This document shows, one piece after another, positions 34,521-44,646 of a stretch of 64,000 nt of DNA; within the stretch, counting starts at the first letter, position 1, and each line of letters begins with the position of its first letter. The DNA is from Fluviicola taffensis DSM 16823 (GTDB taxonomy: Bacteria; Bacteroidota; Bacteroidia; Flavobacteriales_D; Crocinitomicaceae), in contig NC_015321.1 in the NCBI RefSeq assembly GCF_000194605.1, positions 1,612,001-1,676,000 of the forward strand, given 5' to 3'. Below the pieces are notes generated by a model. The model did not search any database. It had not been told where the DNA came from and worked only from the letters and a program-made list of their open reading frames with translations. A program made the position numbers and the translations under genes.

Positions 34521-35747
34521 TTACGATTTAAACATGATTTCCTTTGCCATAATCATCGGCATACTCATGTATTTTTTCTCCATGTAACCAACTACTTTTT
34601 CCAAAATTTCAAGTGAAGGTTGATCTAATTGATCCAATTCATTCTTAAATATTTCGTTGAAAGCCGTAGCACGAATATCTTTAACCATTTGAGGAACTGG
34701 CCGCATAGCAACTTCGATAGCACGCATTTTTGCAATATTGCGAAACTCCTTATTTGCCTCATCAAGGATTTGCTCCACATGAATCACTTCTTGAGAACGT
34801 TCTAACAAATGACCCTCTGAAATTTTCTGTAAAACCTCAATGGAGATGTTTTTAGTAGAAAATCTTGCATGAACATCTGCTGAAATATCACTTGGAAGCG
34901 CTAAATCAACTGTAAATTTAGGTCTTAAATCATCCATCAATAAAGATGAATATAGTTTTTCATCTACAATAACATCTTGAGAACCTGTACAAGAAACAAG
35001 CACATCAAATCCACCTGTATAACTAGTTAATTCATTAAGCGAATATGCTTTCCCTCCTAATTCCTCTGCCAATAATTCGGCCTTTTCAATCGTTCTATTG
35101 AAAATTACAAAATTAGTCATACCGTGTTTTTTCAAAAAACGAAGCATAGCAGTATTTGTAACTCCAGCCCCAATTGCTAAAACTCGGGCATCTCTTGGAG
35201 CATCCATTCCAACCAAACGATGATAAGCAATGGAAACAACTGATACTGGTTTTTGAGAAATTTTTGTTTCTGTATAAACACGTTTTGCCGTCTCAATAGT
35301 GTGACGGAACAAAATGCGCAAAGTATCTCCAGAAAGACCTAAATCGCGTGACTCTTCGTAAGCTTGACGTACCTGTGTAATGATTTCACGTTCGCCAATT
35401 ACTAGCGAATCAATAGAAGAAGCAACTCGTAATACATGATTTACAGCATCCATTTTAGAAAAAATAAATGCGTTACTAGAGAAATAAGTTACTTGTTCTG
35501 CTGAAAAATCGGGATATAGTATCGAAAAGAAATTCGTCAAAAACTCATCAGTAAGAGCTTCATTTGTCACTAAAAAATACTCAACGCGGTTACAAGTAGA
35601 TAAAAATGTGATTTCATTGATTTTCAAAGAATCTTTAAGCACTTGAAAACGTGATTGAAGCAAGGCTTTTTCAATATGCAAAGCTCCAATTTTGGAAACT
35701 TCCAAATTTCGATGTGTAAACGCTATTGTATGTAACTCTTTTATCAC
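34521..35747 (-). CDS. hemA: glutamyl-tRNA reductase
   Basis: A 408-residue enzyme that reduces glutamyl-tRNA to glutamate-1-semialdehyde, the first step of C5 haem synthesis. The catalytic Cys52 lies in FLSTCNRVEYF, SLVIGEREI is at about 114-122, and an NADPH-binding GAGVTN segment is in the middle. It begins the hemA-hemC-hemD operon. The 251-base divergent region to the carboxylase gene contains its promoter, but I see no clear box for this strand. Confidence 0.95.
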   Translation of the reverse strand: MIKELHTIAFTHRNLEVSKIGALHIEKALLQSRFQVLKDSLKINEITFLSTCNRVEYFLVTNEALTDEFLTNFFSILYPDFSAEQVTYFSSNAFIFSKMDAVNHVLRVASSIDSLVIGEREIITQVRQAYEESRDLGLSGDTLRILFRHTIETAKRVYTETKISQKPVSVVSIAYHRLVGMDAPRDARVLAIGAGVTNTAMLRFLKKHGMTNFVIFNRTIEKAELLAEELGGKAYSLNELTSYTGGFDVLVSCTGSQDVIVDEKLYSSLLMDDLRPKFTVDLALPSDISADVHARFSTKNISIEVLQKISEGHLLERSQEVIHVEQILDEANKEFRNIAKMRAIEVAMRPVPQMVKDIRATAFNEIFKNELDQLDQPSLEILEKVVGYMEKKYMSMPMIMAKEIMFKS

Positions 35748-35970
35748 TTGTATTGATTTCCTCTAACTACAACCACAAAATTGCCTTTAGAATCGCGAAG
35801 TATTGTCAGAAAACTGTCAGGTTTGTTAATTTAGAATGTTTATAAACAAATCGAGAAAATCTAAAGCAGGAAAAAAATTAAAAATTACACTTTTGCTTTT
35901 CACTTTTACCTTACTTCTTTTTCAATTCTCACTTTTTGATGAACCCTTCTCCTTTTTTCACTTGAAAGTG

Positions 35971-35978
35971 TATCTTTG
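35971..35978 (+). promoter_or_regulatory. candidate -7 promoter box for the carboxylase gene
   Basis: TATCTTTG fits the TAnnTTTG consensus and lies 20 bases before the ATG at 35999, so the leader would be only a dozen or so bases. No good TTTG is seen at the expected -33 spacing. The remainder of 35748-35998 shows no supported gene. Confidence 0.45.
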
Positions 35979-35998
35979 AGACCCACAAACCTTTTTTC

Positions 35999-37543
35999 AT
36001 GAAAGAAAAGAATTCCGAACTTATTCAAAAACGAGAAGCCGCTCAATTAGGTGGTGGAAAAGCTCGAATTGACAAACAACATGCGCAAGGAAAGCTGAGC
36101 GCAAGAGAACGTATCCTTTTGTTAATGGATGAGGGCTCTTTTCAAGAAATTGGAATGTTGGTTGAACATCGCGCTACTTCCTTTGGATTAGAGAAAACAA
36201 AAAGCCCTGGTGATGGAGTAATTACTGGCTTTGGAACAATTCACGGAAGAGTTGTATACGCGTTCTCTCAAGATTTCACTGTCCTTGGAGGATCTCTTTC
36301 AGAAACACATGCTCAAAAGATTTGCAAAGTATTAGATTTAGCCATGAAAAATGGAGCTCCAGTTATCGGGTTAAATGATTCGGGTGGTGCGCGAATTCAA
36401 GAAGGAGTTGTTTCCTTGGCTGGTTATGCGGATATTTTTTACCGCAACACACGTGCTTCAGGAGCTATTCCTCAAATTTCAGTAATCATGGGGCCTTGTG
36501 CAGGTGGTGCAGTATATTCGCCAGCATTGACAGATTTCGTTTTCATGGTGGAAGACACTTCTTACATGTTCGTAACAGGACCAAGTGTTGTAAAAACGGT
36601 AACACACGAAGAAGTTAGTTCGGAAGATTTAGGAGGAGCAAAAGCACATGCCGAAAAATCAGGTGTGACGCACTTTACTGCTGGAAATGATGTGGAATGT
36701 TTGCGTAAAGTGCGTGATTTAATCACTTATATGCCACAAAACGCCATGGAATTGGCTCCTCAATTTGATTCTGTTCTTTTTGCCAAAGAAAAATTAAATC
36801 GCATCCAAAATATTATACCTGACAATTCGAATTTGCCGTACGATATTCGTGAGGTAATTGATTGTTTGATTGACGACGACACATTCCGCGAAGTACAAGC
36901 TGATTTTGCAACGAATATTGTAGTTGGATTTGCTCGTTTAGATGGAAGATCTTTGGGGGTTATTGCCAATCAACCGTCTTCAATGGCTGGAGTTTTAGAC
37001 ATCGATTCTTCAAGAAAAGGTGCGCGTTTTGTACGTTTCTGTGATTCATTCAATATTCCATTATTGGTATTGGAAGATGTGCCTGGTTTCTTACCTGGAA
37101 CAGATCAAGAATGGCGTGGAATTATTACGCACGGAGCGAAATTATTGTACGCATTCTCTGAAGCGACTGTTCCAAGAATTACGGTGATTACACGTAAAGC
37201 TTACGGTGGTGCATTTGATGTGATGAACTCAAAAAATATTGGTGCAGATTTAAATTATGCTTGGCCAACAGCAGAAATTGCTGTAATGGGAGCAAAGGGT
37301 GCAGCAGAAATTATCTTCAAAGCAGAAATTGCAGCTGCGGAAGATAAAGAAGGAAAATGGAAAGAAAAAGAAGCAGAATACGCAGAAATGTTCGCCAATC
37401 CTTACCGCGCAGCAGAAAGAGGATTCGTTGATGCAGTAATATTACCTGAGGAAACAAGAAGCACCTTGATTGCGGCGTTTAAATCTTTGGAGAAAAAATC
37501 GGAGACTTTGCCGAAGAAGAAGCATGGGAATATACCTTTATAA
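35999..37543 (+). CDS. acyl-CoA carboxylase beta subunit (carboxyltransferase, PccB-like)
   Basis: A 514-residue carboxyltransferase that moves carboxybiotin CO2 to an acyl-CoA, probably propionyl-CoA. Typical segments are KLSARERI (about 33-40), [23 protein letters not shown], a central SGVTHF segment, [10 protein letters not shown] and a C-terminal [13 protein letters not shown]. The family length is 500-540 residues. No biotin carboxylase or biotin carrier gene is beside it, so the other subunits are elsewhere. A strong terminator follows. Confidence 0.93.
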   Translation: MKEKNSELIQKREAAQLGGGKARIDKQHAQGKLSARERILLLMDEGSFQEIGMLVEHRATSFGLEKTKSPGDGVITGFGTIHGRVVYAFSQDFTVLGGSLSETHAQKICKVLDLAMKNGAPVIGLNDSGGARIQEGVVSLAGYADIFYRNTRASGAIPQISVIMGPCAGGAVYSPALTDFVFMVEDTSYMFVTGPSVVKTVTHEEVSSEDLGGAKAHAEKSGVTHFTAGNDVECLRKVRDLITYMPQNAMELAPQFDSVLFAKEKLNRIQNIIPDNSNLPYDIREVIDCLIDDDTFREVQADFATNIVVGFARLDGRSLGVIANQPSSMAGVLDIDSSRKGARFVRFCDSFNIPLLVLEDVPGFLPGTDQEWRGIITHGAKLLYAFSEATVPRITVITRKAYGGAFDVMNSKNIGADLNYAWPTAEIAVMGAKGAAEIIFKAEIAAAEDKEGKWKEKEAEYAEMFANPYRAAERGFVDAVILPEETRSTLIAAFKSLEKKSETLPKKKHGNIPL

Positions 37544-37550
37544 TAAAGTG

Positions 37551-37581
37551 AAATAGGTTCTAATAATCGTAGAACCTATTT
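37551..37581 (+). terminator. strong hairpin terminator after the carboxylase gene
   Basis: AAATAGGTTCTA (37551-37562) and TAGAACCTATTT (37570-37581) form a perfect 12-bp stem with a 7-base loop, followed by CTTTT. It begins 8 bases after the carboxylase stop and lies before the WG-repeat gene. Confidence 0.85.
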
Positions 37582-37604
37582 CTTTTCAATACACGCTTAA
37601 TATC

Positions 37605-38822
37605 ATGACCCTAACTCAAAAAATTATTACCTGCGCTATTGTAGCATTAATTTCTGCAACAAATTGCGCATTCGGTCAACTAATTCCCTTTTGTCAAAAG
37701 ACAACTTGGGGTTTTTCAACGAAAGAAGGTAAAGTTGTTATTCCATGTGTATATGAAAGTGTCGACTTCTTTTCAGATGATCGGCTGGCACGCGTTAAAA
37801 AGAATGGGAAATACGGATATATTAATCAAAAAGGGATAGTCGTTATACCCCTTGAGTACGATGATTGTCACCGTATTTACGAAATCTATCACAGTGAATA
37901 TTCAGTAGGAATTGAAACAAATCCGTCTACAAATTTAAATCGCAATTACGATTTCATGGAAATTGAAAACCCTGAAAACAATCGATATGTGGTTTCGAAA
38001 GCTAAAAAATTTGGAGTATTAGGTCTCATAGCAGAAAAACCGAAAGTGGTAATTCCATTCAATTATATTTCAATCATGTATGATCCATCCAAAAAGGTGT
38101 TTCATTGTAAGAATGAGCTTACAATGAAATACTTCAATAAATCTGGTGGGAAAATGACTGAAAAACAAATCAATGCTCTACAGCCTGAAAACTATTTCGC
38201 TGCTTCGTTTGAAGAAACACCTTTGCCAGTAGTTGTTGCAGCTCATGGAAAGTATGGAGTAGTTCGTGAAAGCTCTAAACACTATGGTAGGGTAACTTAC
38301 GATACGTTGGTTGCAATAATTTATGACACGGTAATTATTGACAAAGAAGTAGAGGGTTTTGGATTCGATGAAGATTTTATCGCTGTAAAAAAAGGTGATA
38401 AATGGGGTGCTTACGACGATAAGAAACGTTTGATTTTACCCGTTGAATATGACAGTATCAATTTCAAATTGAGTAAATATCACAAACATTGGATGGAATA
38501 CAACAGATCCTTTTACGTTTTGAAAAATGGCAAATGGGGTGTTTTGGGAGGAAAAGACAATTCTGAAACCCTCACTGTATTGCTACCGTTCGAATACGAT
38601 GGATTCAGTGAAATTTATTACAAGTTTGTAGGAGTTTGGAAAGCAGGATTTGTTGAAATTTTCCAGAATGAGGACCTGAAGATCATTACAAAAAAAGGGT
38701 ATTCATTCATACAGAACTACGAACACGAATCCTTGGGTTCATTTGAAATCTTCTTGGTCAAAAACAAAGCCGGAAAAACGGTATACTTGGGAGAAAACGG
38801 GGTTGAGTTTTTTACTGATTAA
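37605..38822 (+). CDS. WG-repeat protein with signal peptide
   Basis: A 405-residue exported protein. A signal peptide covers about residues 1-24 (hydrophobic core, ending CAFGQ). The mature part consists of WG repeats, with units such as TWGFSTKEGKVVIPCVYE, KYGYINQKGIVVIPLEYD, GDKWGAYDDKKRLILPVEYD and GKWGVLGGKDN. These fold as beta structures of unknown function in many bacteria, and proteins of this kind are common and variable in Bacteroidota. The gene is probably monocistronic: a terminator precedes it and a convergent gene follows. Confidence 0.85.
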   Translation: MTLTQKIITCAIVALISATNCAFGQLIPFCQKTTWGFSTKEGKVVIPCVYESVDFFSDDRLARVKKNGKYGYINQKGIVVIPLEYDDCHRIYEIYHSEYSVGIETNPSTNLNRNYDFMEIENPENNRYVVSKAKKFGVLGLIAEKPKVVIPFNYISIMYDPSKKVFHCKNELTMKYFNKSGGKMTEKQINALQPENYFAASFEETPLPVVVAAHGKYGVVRESSKHYGRVTYDTLVAIIYDTVIIDKEVEGFGFDEDFIAVKKGDKWGAYDDKKRLILPVEYDSINFKLSKYHKHWMEYNRSFYVLKNGKWGVLGGKDNSETLTVLLPFEYDGFSEIYYKFVGVWKAGFVEIFQNEDLKIITKKGYSFIQNYEHESLGSFEIFLVKNKAGKTVYLGENGVEFFTD

Positions 38823-38914
38823 TTCTCACGGAAACCAATTTGCTGTGAATTGGATAGTAGATGTACTTAGACAATTAAAACAACAATAAAAGTCAGTCAA
38901 GAACAACAGCCTTT

Positions 38915-40639
38915 TTACAAAGTTTCTCTCACATCTCTAATTTGTAGCTGTAAAGTAGCCCGATTGTTCCACACATTTTTCTCCAACGTAAAGGCACAAT
39001 CAAAGGCACAGCCAGCGGCAATTAAATCGGCTTTATCTGCCATATTGAACCCAATTGCTGAAAGTTGAATTCTAGATATAGGATCAACTAAATCAAATTT
39101 CAAGTGTGCTTCTTTTAAAATCCGCGTTTTATCTGCATACATGTTCTTGGCGCAAAAAACAGGCTTGTCGTTTCCAGGTCCAAAAGGCTCCATTTGTTCC
39201 AACATTTTATACAAGCGCGGTATTTGCAAGGCCGATTCACCTGCCAAAAACAATTCAGACAAACCAATTTCCAAATCAATGACCAATTCTTCCACCTCAT
39301 CCAATGGTTGAATGTTCTTTTGAACGTAAGAATCAAAATGCTCTCTGAAAGAAGCCACATTCTCCAAAGGCAAAGAAAGTCCGGCAGCATGCTGATGTCC
39401 CCCATATTGGGTCAACAAATGTTCGCAAGAAGTAATCGCATCATAGACATTGAAGCCAGAAACTGAGCGTGCCGAACCAGTTGCTTCTCCTTTATTTTCT
39501 GTGAGAACAATCGTAGGTCGGTAATGATGTTCGATTAAGCGTGAAGCAACAATTCCTACCACTCCTTTGTGCCAATCCGATTGAAAAACTACTGTTGATT
39601 TCCGACTTAAAAACAAATCATCTTGCGCAATCAAATCCAAAGCTTCCTCTGTTATTTGAGCATCCAAAATACGTCTTTCGGAATTATACTCATCTATTTC
39701 TAATGCAATTAATTGTGCTTCTTTCGGAGTTTCTGAAAGCAATAATTCAACTGCTCTTGAACCACTTTTTAATCGACCTGCAGCATTTATTCGAGGAGCA
39801 ATTGTAAATACCACATTCGATAAATCGAGCGGAAAAGAACGTTTTGCTTGTTCTACCAAGGCCAAGATTCCAGCTCTCGGATTCTCGTTCAACATTTGAA
39901 TTCCTTGCTTACATAAAATCCGATTTTCTCCAGTTACTGGAACAATATCTGCCCCAATGGCAATAGCCACTAAATCCAGGTACTGAAAAAGAGTTGTTGC
40001 ATCTTTTCCCGTTTTTGAAAACCAAGCTTGCATCAGTTTAAACCCAACACCACAACCACAAAGCTCTTTAAACGGATATGCGCAATCTTCTTGCTTCGGA
40101 TCCAATATAATTCCATCTGGCACTTTTGGACCTGGATTGTGGTGATCACAAATAATGACATCCAATCCTTTTTCTCTCGCATAAGCAACCTTCTCTATTT
40201 CCTTAATTCCACAATCCAATGCGATCATCAACGAACAACCGTTTTTCAATGCCAAATCAATTCCTTGATAAGACAGACCATATCCTTCTTCGTAGCGATC
40301 TGGAATATAAAAATCAACAGAAGTAAATTCTTTCAAAACACTATAAACGAGCGCAACAGCAGTTGTTCCATCCACATCATAATCACCAAAAATCAGTATT
40401 CGCTCTTGGTTTTGAACGGCACTTTCCAAGCGATCAACTGCTCTATTCATATTTAACATCAAAAACGGATCGTGCAAACTGCTAATTTCAGGTGTGAAAA
40501 ATGAACGAATCTGTGGAAGAGATGTAAGATTCCTTTGAGCAAGCAAAGAAGCCATGATTGGACTCACTTTTAAGTTGTCGATCACAACTTGAATTTTTTC
40601 ATCGGATGGAACTTGTTTGATAAACCAGTGTTTTTGCAT
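38915..40639 (-). CDS. recJ: single-stranded-DNA-specific 5'-3' exonuclease RecJ
   Basis: A 574-residue DHH-family nuclease for recombination and mismatch repair. The first metal motif GDYDVDGT lies at 85-92 and the DHH at 165-167 (IICDHHNP). A DHHA1-type region includes GVVGIVASRL and GGHQHAAGLSL, and the C-terminal OB-like part follows. Length and motif order are standard for RecJ. It is divergent from the next gene, whose start is only 25 bases away. Confidence 0.95.
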   Translation of the reverse strand: MQKHWFIKQVPSDEKIQVVIDNLKVSPIMASLLAQRNLTSLPQIRSFFTPEISSLHDPFLMLNMNRAVDRLESAVQNQERILIFGDYDVDGTTAVALVYSVLKEFTSVDFYIPDRYEEGYGLSYQGIDLALKNGCSLMIALDCGIKEIEKVAYAREKGLDVIICDHHNPGPKVPDGIILDPKQEDCAYPFKELCGCGVGFKLMQAWFSKTGKDATTLFQYLDLVAIAIGADIVPVTGENRILCKQGIQMLNENPRAGILALVEQAKRSFPLDLSNVVFTIAPRINAAGRLKSGSRAVELLLSETPKEAQLIALEIDEYNSERRILDAQITEEALDLIAQDDLFLSRKSTVVFQSDWHKGVVGIVASRLIEHHYRPTIVLTENKGEATGSARSVSGFNVYDAITSCEHLLTQYGGHQHAAGLSLPLENVASFREHFDSYVQKNIQPLDEVEELVIDLEIGLSELFLAGESALQIPRLYKMLEQMEPFGPGNDKPVFCAKNMYADKTRILKEAHLKFDLVDPISRIQLSAIGFNMADKADLIAAGCAFDCAFTLEKNVWNNRATLQLQIRDVRETL

Positions 40640-40664
40640 AAATTTCCGTTTTCTAATATAAGTT

Positions 40665-41309
40665 ATGAAAAAAGTTCTTCTTGTTTGTATTCTTTTGAAC
40701 CATTTTTTGAGTTTTTCCCAAAAATCTGTTCAATTTTCCGATCCTCTTCCTTTCGGAAGCAATTCTCAATTAACTACTGAGAAAATTCATTTTGGAAAAT
40801 ACAAAAGTAGTGATTCAGAAGTCACCTATGTAATCGACGAAAAAGGAATATCCATCGTTACCTTAGCCATTGCAAGTATAACCAGAGAACAAGTGCGTGA
40901 ATCCTCGAAATTACAAGTGCGTGGAGATTATTTATTCGGAATTAAGACCAATGATTCGGTTCCTTGCGTTTTAGAGGGTGAAAATTATTACTATGGAATA
41001 GAATCCAAATTGATGATTGCTGGTGAAGGTTCTCTAAACACATTTACTAAAATTACTGCCAATAAATACATCATTAATTTTCACGAAGGATCTTATTTTG
41101 AACCAAGCTTAGTCATATTTACTGGAGGAAAAATGACTATTATTCATAGCGATTTGGCTTATCAATCACTATTTTCAAGCATATTGCAAATAAAGACAAT
41201 CACACGATACGGCTCTGCGGTTGCTATTTTAGCTCCAACTTTTGAACAATGGGAACAGCTTGAAAAAGCCCTGTTTAATGGACGTAAATTGATTTATACC
41301 AAAGAATAA
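40665..41309 (+). CDS. hypothetical secreted protein
   Basis: A 214-residue protein of unknown function. The N-terminus MKKVLLVCILLNHFLSFSQ is a typical Bacteroidota signal peptide ending at about residue 19. The mature part is mostly predicted beta strands with few charged clusters. I recognise no domain. It is divergent from recJ and followed by a 113-base gap to tatA. Confidence 0.65.
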   Translation: MKKVLLVCILLNHFLSFSQKSVQFSDPLPFGSNSQLTTEKIHFGKYKSSDSEVTYVIDEKGISIVTLAIASITREQVRESSKLQVRGDYLFGIKTNDSVPCVLEGENYYYGIESKLMIAGEGSLNTFTKITANKYIINFHEGSYFEPSLVIFTGGKMTIIHSDLAYQSLFSSILQIKTITRYGSAVAILAPTFEQWEQLEKALFNGRKLIYTKE

Positions 41310-41398
41310 TTGGTTTTCACTCCCTTAAAAAAGCCTAACTTTTTCAGCTAAAACCAAGCTTCGCGTATTTTTAACAGATAACTTAACTGATATTTCCT

Positions 41399-41406
41399 TA
41401 ATTTTG
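41399..41406 (+). promoter_or_regulatory. candidate -7 promoter box for tatA
   Basis: TAATTTTG fits TAnnTTTG and lies 16 bases before the tatA start. No clear -33 TTTG is visible at the expected distance. Confidence 0.4.
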
Positions 41407-41422
41407 TCAAAAAATTAGTGTT

Positions 41423-41599
41423 ATGGGCAAATTTGGTGCATTTGAAATTATATTAATACTTGCTGTAGTTGTTTTATTATTCGGTGGAAAGAAAATTCCT
41501 GAATTGATGAAAGGATTAGGAAAAGGAATCAAGGAATTCAAAGACGCTAGTAAAGGCGAAGAGAGTTCTACTCCAACTACAGAAGAGAAAGTTAAATAA
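41423..41599 (+). CDS. tatA: twin-arginine translocase subunit TatA/TatE
   Basis: A 58-residue protein. It has an N-terminal [18 protein letters not shown] membrane helix (residues 5-22), the invariant [17 protein letters not shown] amphipathic helix with its Phe-Gly hinge, and a short charged tail. These are the full features of TatA, the pore-forming component that exports folded proteins. No tatB or tatC is next to it. It lies 15 bases before gatA and probably shares its message. Confidence 0.93.
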   Translation: MGKFGAFEIILILAVVVLLFGGKKIPELMKGLGKGIKEFKDASKGEESSTPTTEEKVK

Positions 41600-41614
41600 G
41601 TCAATCCATTCTTC

Positions 41615-43021
41615 ATGTATAAAACATTTTCGGAAGTGAAGTCAGCACTCTCCGCAGGGAAATCTGTGGAGAGTATTGTGCATTCATACCTTGAGCAAAT
41701 CGAAAAGCACAAAGACTTAAATGCCTTTTTAGAAGTATTTACTGAAAGCGCATTAGATCAAGCTCGATTGGTAGATCAAAAAATCACTTCGGGAAAAGCT
41801 GGTCGACTTGCTGGAATGGTAATTGGCCTAAAAGACAATATTTGTTACAAAGGTCACGCTGTTAGTGCAAGTTCAAAAATCTTAGGTGGATTTGAATCCT
41901 TGTATTCAGCAACTGTTGTAGAACGTTTATTAGCCGAAGATGCTGTAATCATTGGTCGATTAAATTGCGATGAATTTGCAATGGGCAGTTCGAATGAAAA
42001 TTCAGCTTATGGTCCAGTGAAAAACAATTTACGTCCAACCCATGTTCCTGGAGGTTCATCAGGCGGTTCTGCTGTTTCAGTTTCTGCAGGAATGTGCACC
42101 GTTGCCCTTGGTTCTGATACGGGAGGTTCTATTCGTCAACCAGCTTCATTTACTGGAACTATCGGTTTCAAACCAACTTATGGTCGGGTAAGCAGATATG
42201 GATTAATTGCTTATGCTTCTTCTTTTGATCAAATTGGTCCTTTTGCAAACAATTTGGAAGACACTGTTTTAGTCTTAGAAATAATGGCTGGAAAAGATCC
42301 TCACGATGCAACAAGCTCTTCTAAACCATTGGGTTTTTCAACAGAAATTCCAGCAATTGGAAAAAAGAAAATTGCTTATTTGAGCGAAGCCCTTGAAAAT
42401 GAAAATGTTGACCCAGAAGTTCGTGCTATGATGGAAAAAACCATTGCAGACTTACGTGCTCAAGGTCATACTGTTGAAGGAGTCAGCTTTCCATACTTAG
42501 ACTATTTAGTTCCAACATATTACGTATTAACAACAGCTGAAGCATCGTCGAATCTTTCACGTTTTGATGGTGTTCACTACGGTTATCAGTCTCCCAATGC
42601 AAAAGGAGTTGAGCAAACATATACCCTTTCTCGCTCTGAAGGATTTGGAACAGAAGTAAAAAGACGCATTATGGCTGGTACATTCGTATTGTCTCATGGA
42701 TTTTACGATGCATATTATACCAAAGGAATGAAAGTAAGACGTGTTTTGAAAAACAAAACCAACGAAATTTTTACGCAATACGATTTACTCATTCTACCAA
42801 CAACACCATCTACTGCATTTGAATTTGGATCAATCAATGACCCAATTCAGATGTATTTACAAGACATTTTTACTGTTCATGCAAACTTAACAGGAAATCC
42901 TGCAATTGCTATTCCTCACGGAATGCACAGCAATGGTTTACCATTGAGTTTACAAATTATGGCTGATGATTTCAATGAAGAAGCAATTTTCTCATTGGCA
43001 AATCAAATTATGCATAATTAA
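41615..43021 (+). CDS. gatA: aspartyl/glutamyl-tRNA amidotransferase subunit A
   Basis: A 468-residue amidase that supplies ammonia from glutamine to convert mischarged Glu-tRNA(Gln) or Asp-tRNA(Asn). The Ser-cisSer-Lys triad is Lys73 (GLKDN), Ser148 (PGGSSGGS) and Ser172 (DTGGSIRQPA), with the same mutual spacing as in Staphylococcus GatA. Subunit C is encoded separately at 50181-50474, and subunit B is not in the window. It is slightly shorter than the common 480-490 residues but complete. Confidence 0.95.
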   Translation: MYKTFSEVKSALSAGKSVESIVHSYLEQIEKHKDLNAFLEVFTESALDQARLVDQKITSGKAGRLAGMVIGLKDNICYKGHAVSASSKILGGFESLYSATVVERLLAEDAVIIGRLNCDEFAMGSSNENSAYGPVKNNLRPTHVPGGSSGGSAVSVSAGMCTVALGSDTGGSIRQPASFTGTIGFKPTYGRVSRYGLIAYASSFDQIGPFANNLEDTVLVLEIMAGKDPHDATSSSKPLGFSTEIPAIGKKKIAYLSEALENENVDPEVRAMMEKTIADLRAQGHTVEGVSFPYLDYLVPTYYVLTTAEASSNLSRFDGVHYGYQSPNAKGVEQTYTLSRSEGFGTEVKRRIMAGTFVLSHGFYDAYYTKGMKVRRVLKNKTNEIFTQYDLLILPTTPSTAFEFGSINDPIQMYLQDIFTVHANLTGNPAIAIPHGMHSNGLPLSLQIMADDFNEEAIFSLANQIMHN

Positions 43022-43036
43022 ACACCCCATTTGCCT

Positions 43037-44638
43037 ATGAAACGATTCGGACACGCACTACTTCTTTTAATTCTTTTGCTAAATGTATCTCATGTATTTG
43101 CACAGCGAAGGCCCAAACCACCAGTAAAAGATACCATAACTGGAGAAGTATTTATCCGAATTGTTGATCAAAGTTTAGCTCTTCATTACGAAGATTTCGC
43201 CAAAGGTTTAAATTACGATTCCATTGTAGATGCGTTGGATTATGAAGCAGGAACGATTCCCGTTTTTACCGATCAAGATTACTGCAAACGTTTGGCAAAA
43301 ATGAATGAAACCTCTTCATTTGGCTTCGATTGTAATAATGTATCCCTTACAACTATCAAATTTTTTGCTCAAAACCGTCGAAATTTTACACGCGTTGTTT
43401 TGGGACGTGGTCGTTTGTACTTTGACCTATACGAAGAGAAATTAGCTGAATACGGCCTTCCTTTGGAATTGAAATACTTATCAGTGATTGAAAGTGGTTT
43501 AAGACCGCAAGTAAAATCGCGCGCTGGAGCATTGGGTTTATGGCAATTTATGTACGCAACTGGAAAGCAATATGGCTTGAAAGAAAACTCATACATGGAT
43601 GAACGCATGGATCCACTAAAAGCAACGGATGCTGCTTGTAGATACTTGAAAAAATTATACAACATTTATGGAGATTGGAATTTAGCACTTGCTGCTTACA
43701 ATGCCGGACCAGGAAATGTAAACAAAGCAATTCGTCGCTCTGGAGGGAAAAGAACTTATTGGGAAATAAGACCTTATTTGCCACGTGAAACACAAGGATA
43801 TGTTCCAAATTTTATTGCTGCAACTTATTTGTTGACCTACCATGCGGAACACAATTTGCTTCCTGCCGAACCGAAAATGCACTTCTATCAATTGGACACT
43901 TTGTGCTTAAATCGTGGAATTCACATGCAAACGATTGAAAAATTGGTTGCATGGCCAGTTGATGATATTCAAGCATTGAATCCCGTTTATAAAACATCCT
44001 ATATTCCTCCAACGTTCCCCAAACAATGTGTAACAGGGCCTTTAGAAAAAATTGGATTGCTTGTAAGTTTAGAAGATTCTCTTTACGCTTTGGAACAACG
44101 CATTTACGGATCTGGAGGCATTAAAAATCCGCTTCCAACAGATGTTGCCATTGATACAAAAAATGATCAATTAGTTGTTTCTGCTCCTATCGACAAACGA
44201 ATTGATATTCCTAAAACAAAAGTTATCACAACGATTAATTACACCTATCACAAGGTGAAATCGGGTGAAAGTTTGGGTAGCATTGCTGCTCAATATAGTG
44301 TTGCTATTCAGGAGTTAATGAATTGGAATGATTTAACAACCGCACGTATTACTGTTGGACAATTGCTGAAGATACAGACTAAGGTTAGCACCACTGTTGA
44401 AAACGAAGAATATACAGAAGCAGTGGAAGATAGCATTCAAAATGCGGATAACGCTATCAAAACCCCAATTCCGCCAGTTCAAACAAACGTAGCGAAGAAA
44501 TTTTATACGATTCGAAGTGGAGATACTTTTTCTAAAATCGCATCCAGACACGGTCTTACGATGTCTCAGTTACAACGCTTGAATCCAGGAGTATCCGCAA
44601 GTCGTATTCGAGCTGGGCAACGTTTACGTGTTAAATAA
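43037..44638 (+). CDS. MltD-like lytic transglycosylase with two LysM domains
   Basis: A 533-residue periplasmic peptidoglycan-cleaving enzyme. A signal peptide spans about 1-23 (ending VFAQ). The SLT domain contains the catalytic Glu152 in SVIESGLRPQ, followed by SRAGALGLWQFM and ALAAYNAGPGNV. Two LysM repeats lie near the C-terminus: one begins YHKVKSGESLGSIA (about 403) and one FYTIRSGDTFSKIA (about 487). The ATG at 43037 is preferred to a TTG at 43031. It lies 15 bases after gatA, so cotranscription is likely. Confidence 0.92.
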   Translation: MKRFGHALLLLILLLNVSHVFAQRRPKPPVKDTITGEVFIRIVDQSLALHYEDFAKGLNYDSIVDALDYEAGTIPVFTDQDYCKRLAKMNETSSFGFDCNNVSLTTIKFFAQNRRNFTRVVLGRGRLYFDLYEEKLAEYGLPLELKYLSVIESGLRPQVKSRAGALGLWQFMYATGKQYGLKENSYMDERMDPLKATDAACRYLKKLYNIYGDWNLALAAYNAGPGNVNKAIRRSGGKRTYWEIRPYLPRETQGYVPNFIAATYLLTYHAEHNLLPAEPKMHFYQLDTLCLNRGIHMQTIEKLVAWPVDDIQALNPVYKTSYIPPTFPKQCVTGPLEKIGLLVSLEDSLYALEQRIYGSGGIKNPLPTDVAIDTKNDQLVVSAPIDKRIDIPKTKVITTINYTYHKVKSGESLGSIAAQYSVAIQELMNWNDLTTARITVGQLLKIQTKVSTTVENEEYTEAVEDSIQNADNAIKTPIPPVQTNVAKKFYTIRSGDTFSKIASRHGLTMSQLQRLNPGVSASRIRAGQRLRVK

Positions 44639-44646
44639 TATCGCTT

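Noticed and set aside
35836-35979. 47-residue open frame with a basic start and hydrophobic middle, between hemA and the carboxylase gene
   Set aside because: Its 3' end overlaps the likely promoter box of the carboxylase gene, I see no ribosome-binding site, and AT-rich spacers give such frames by chance.
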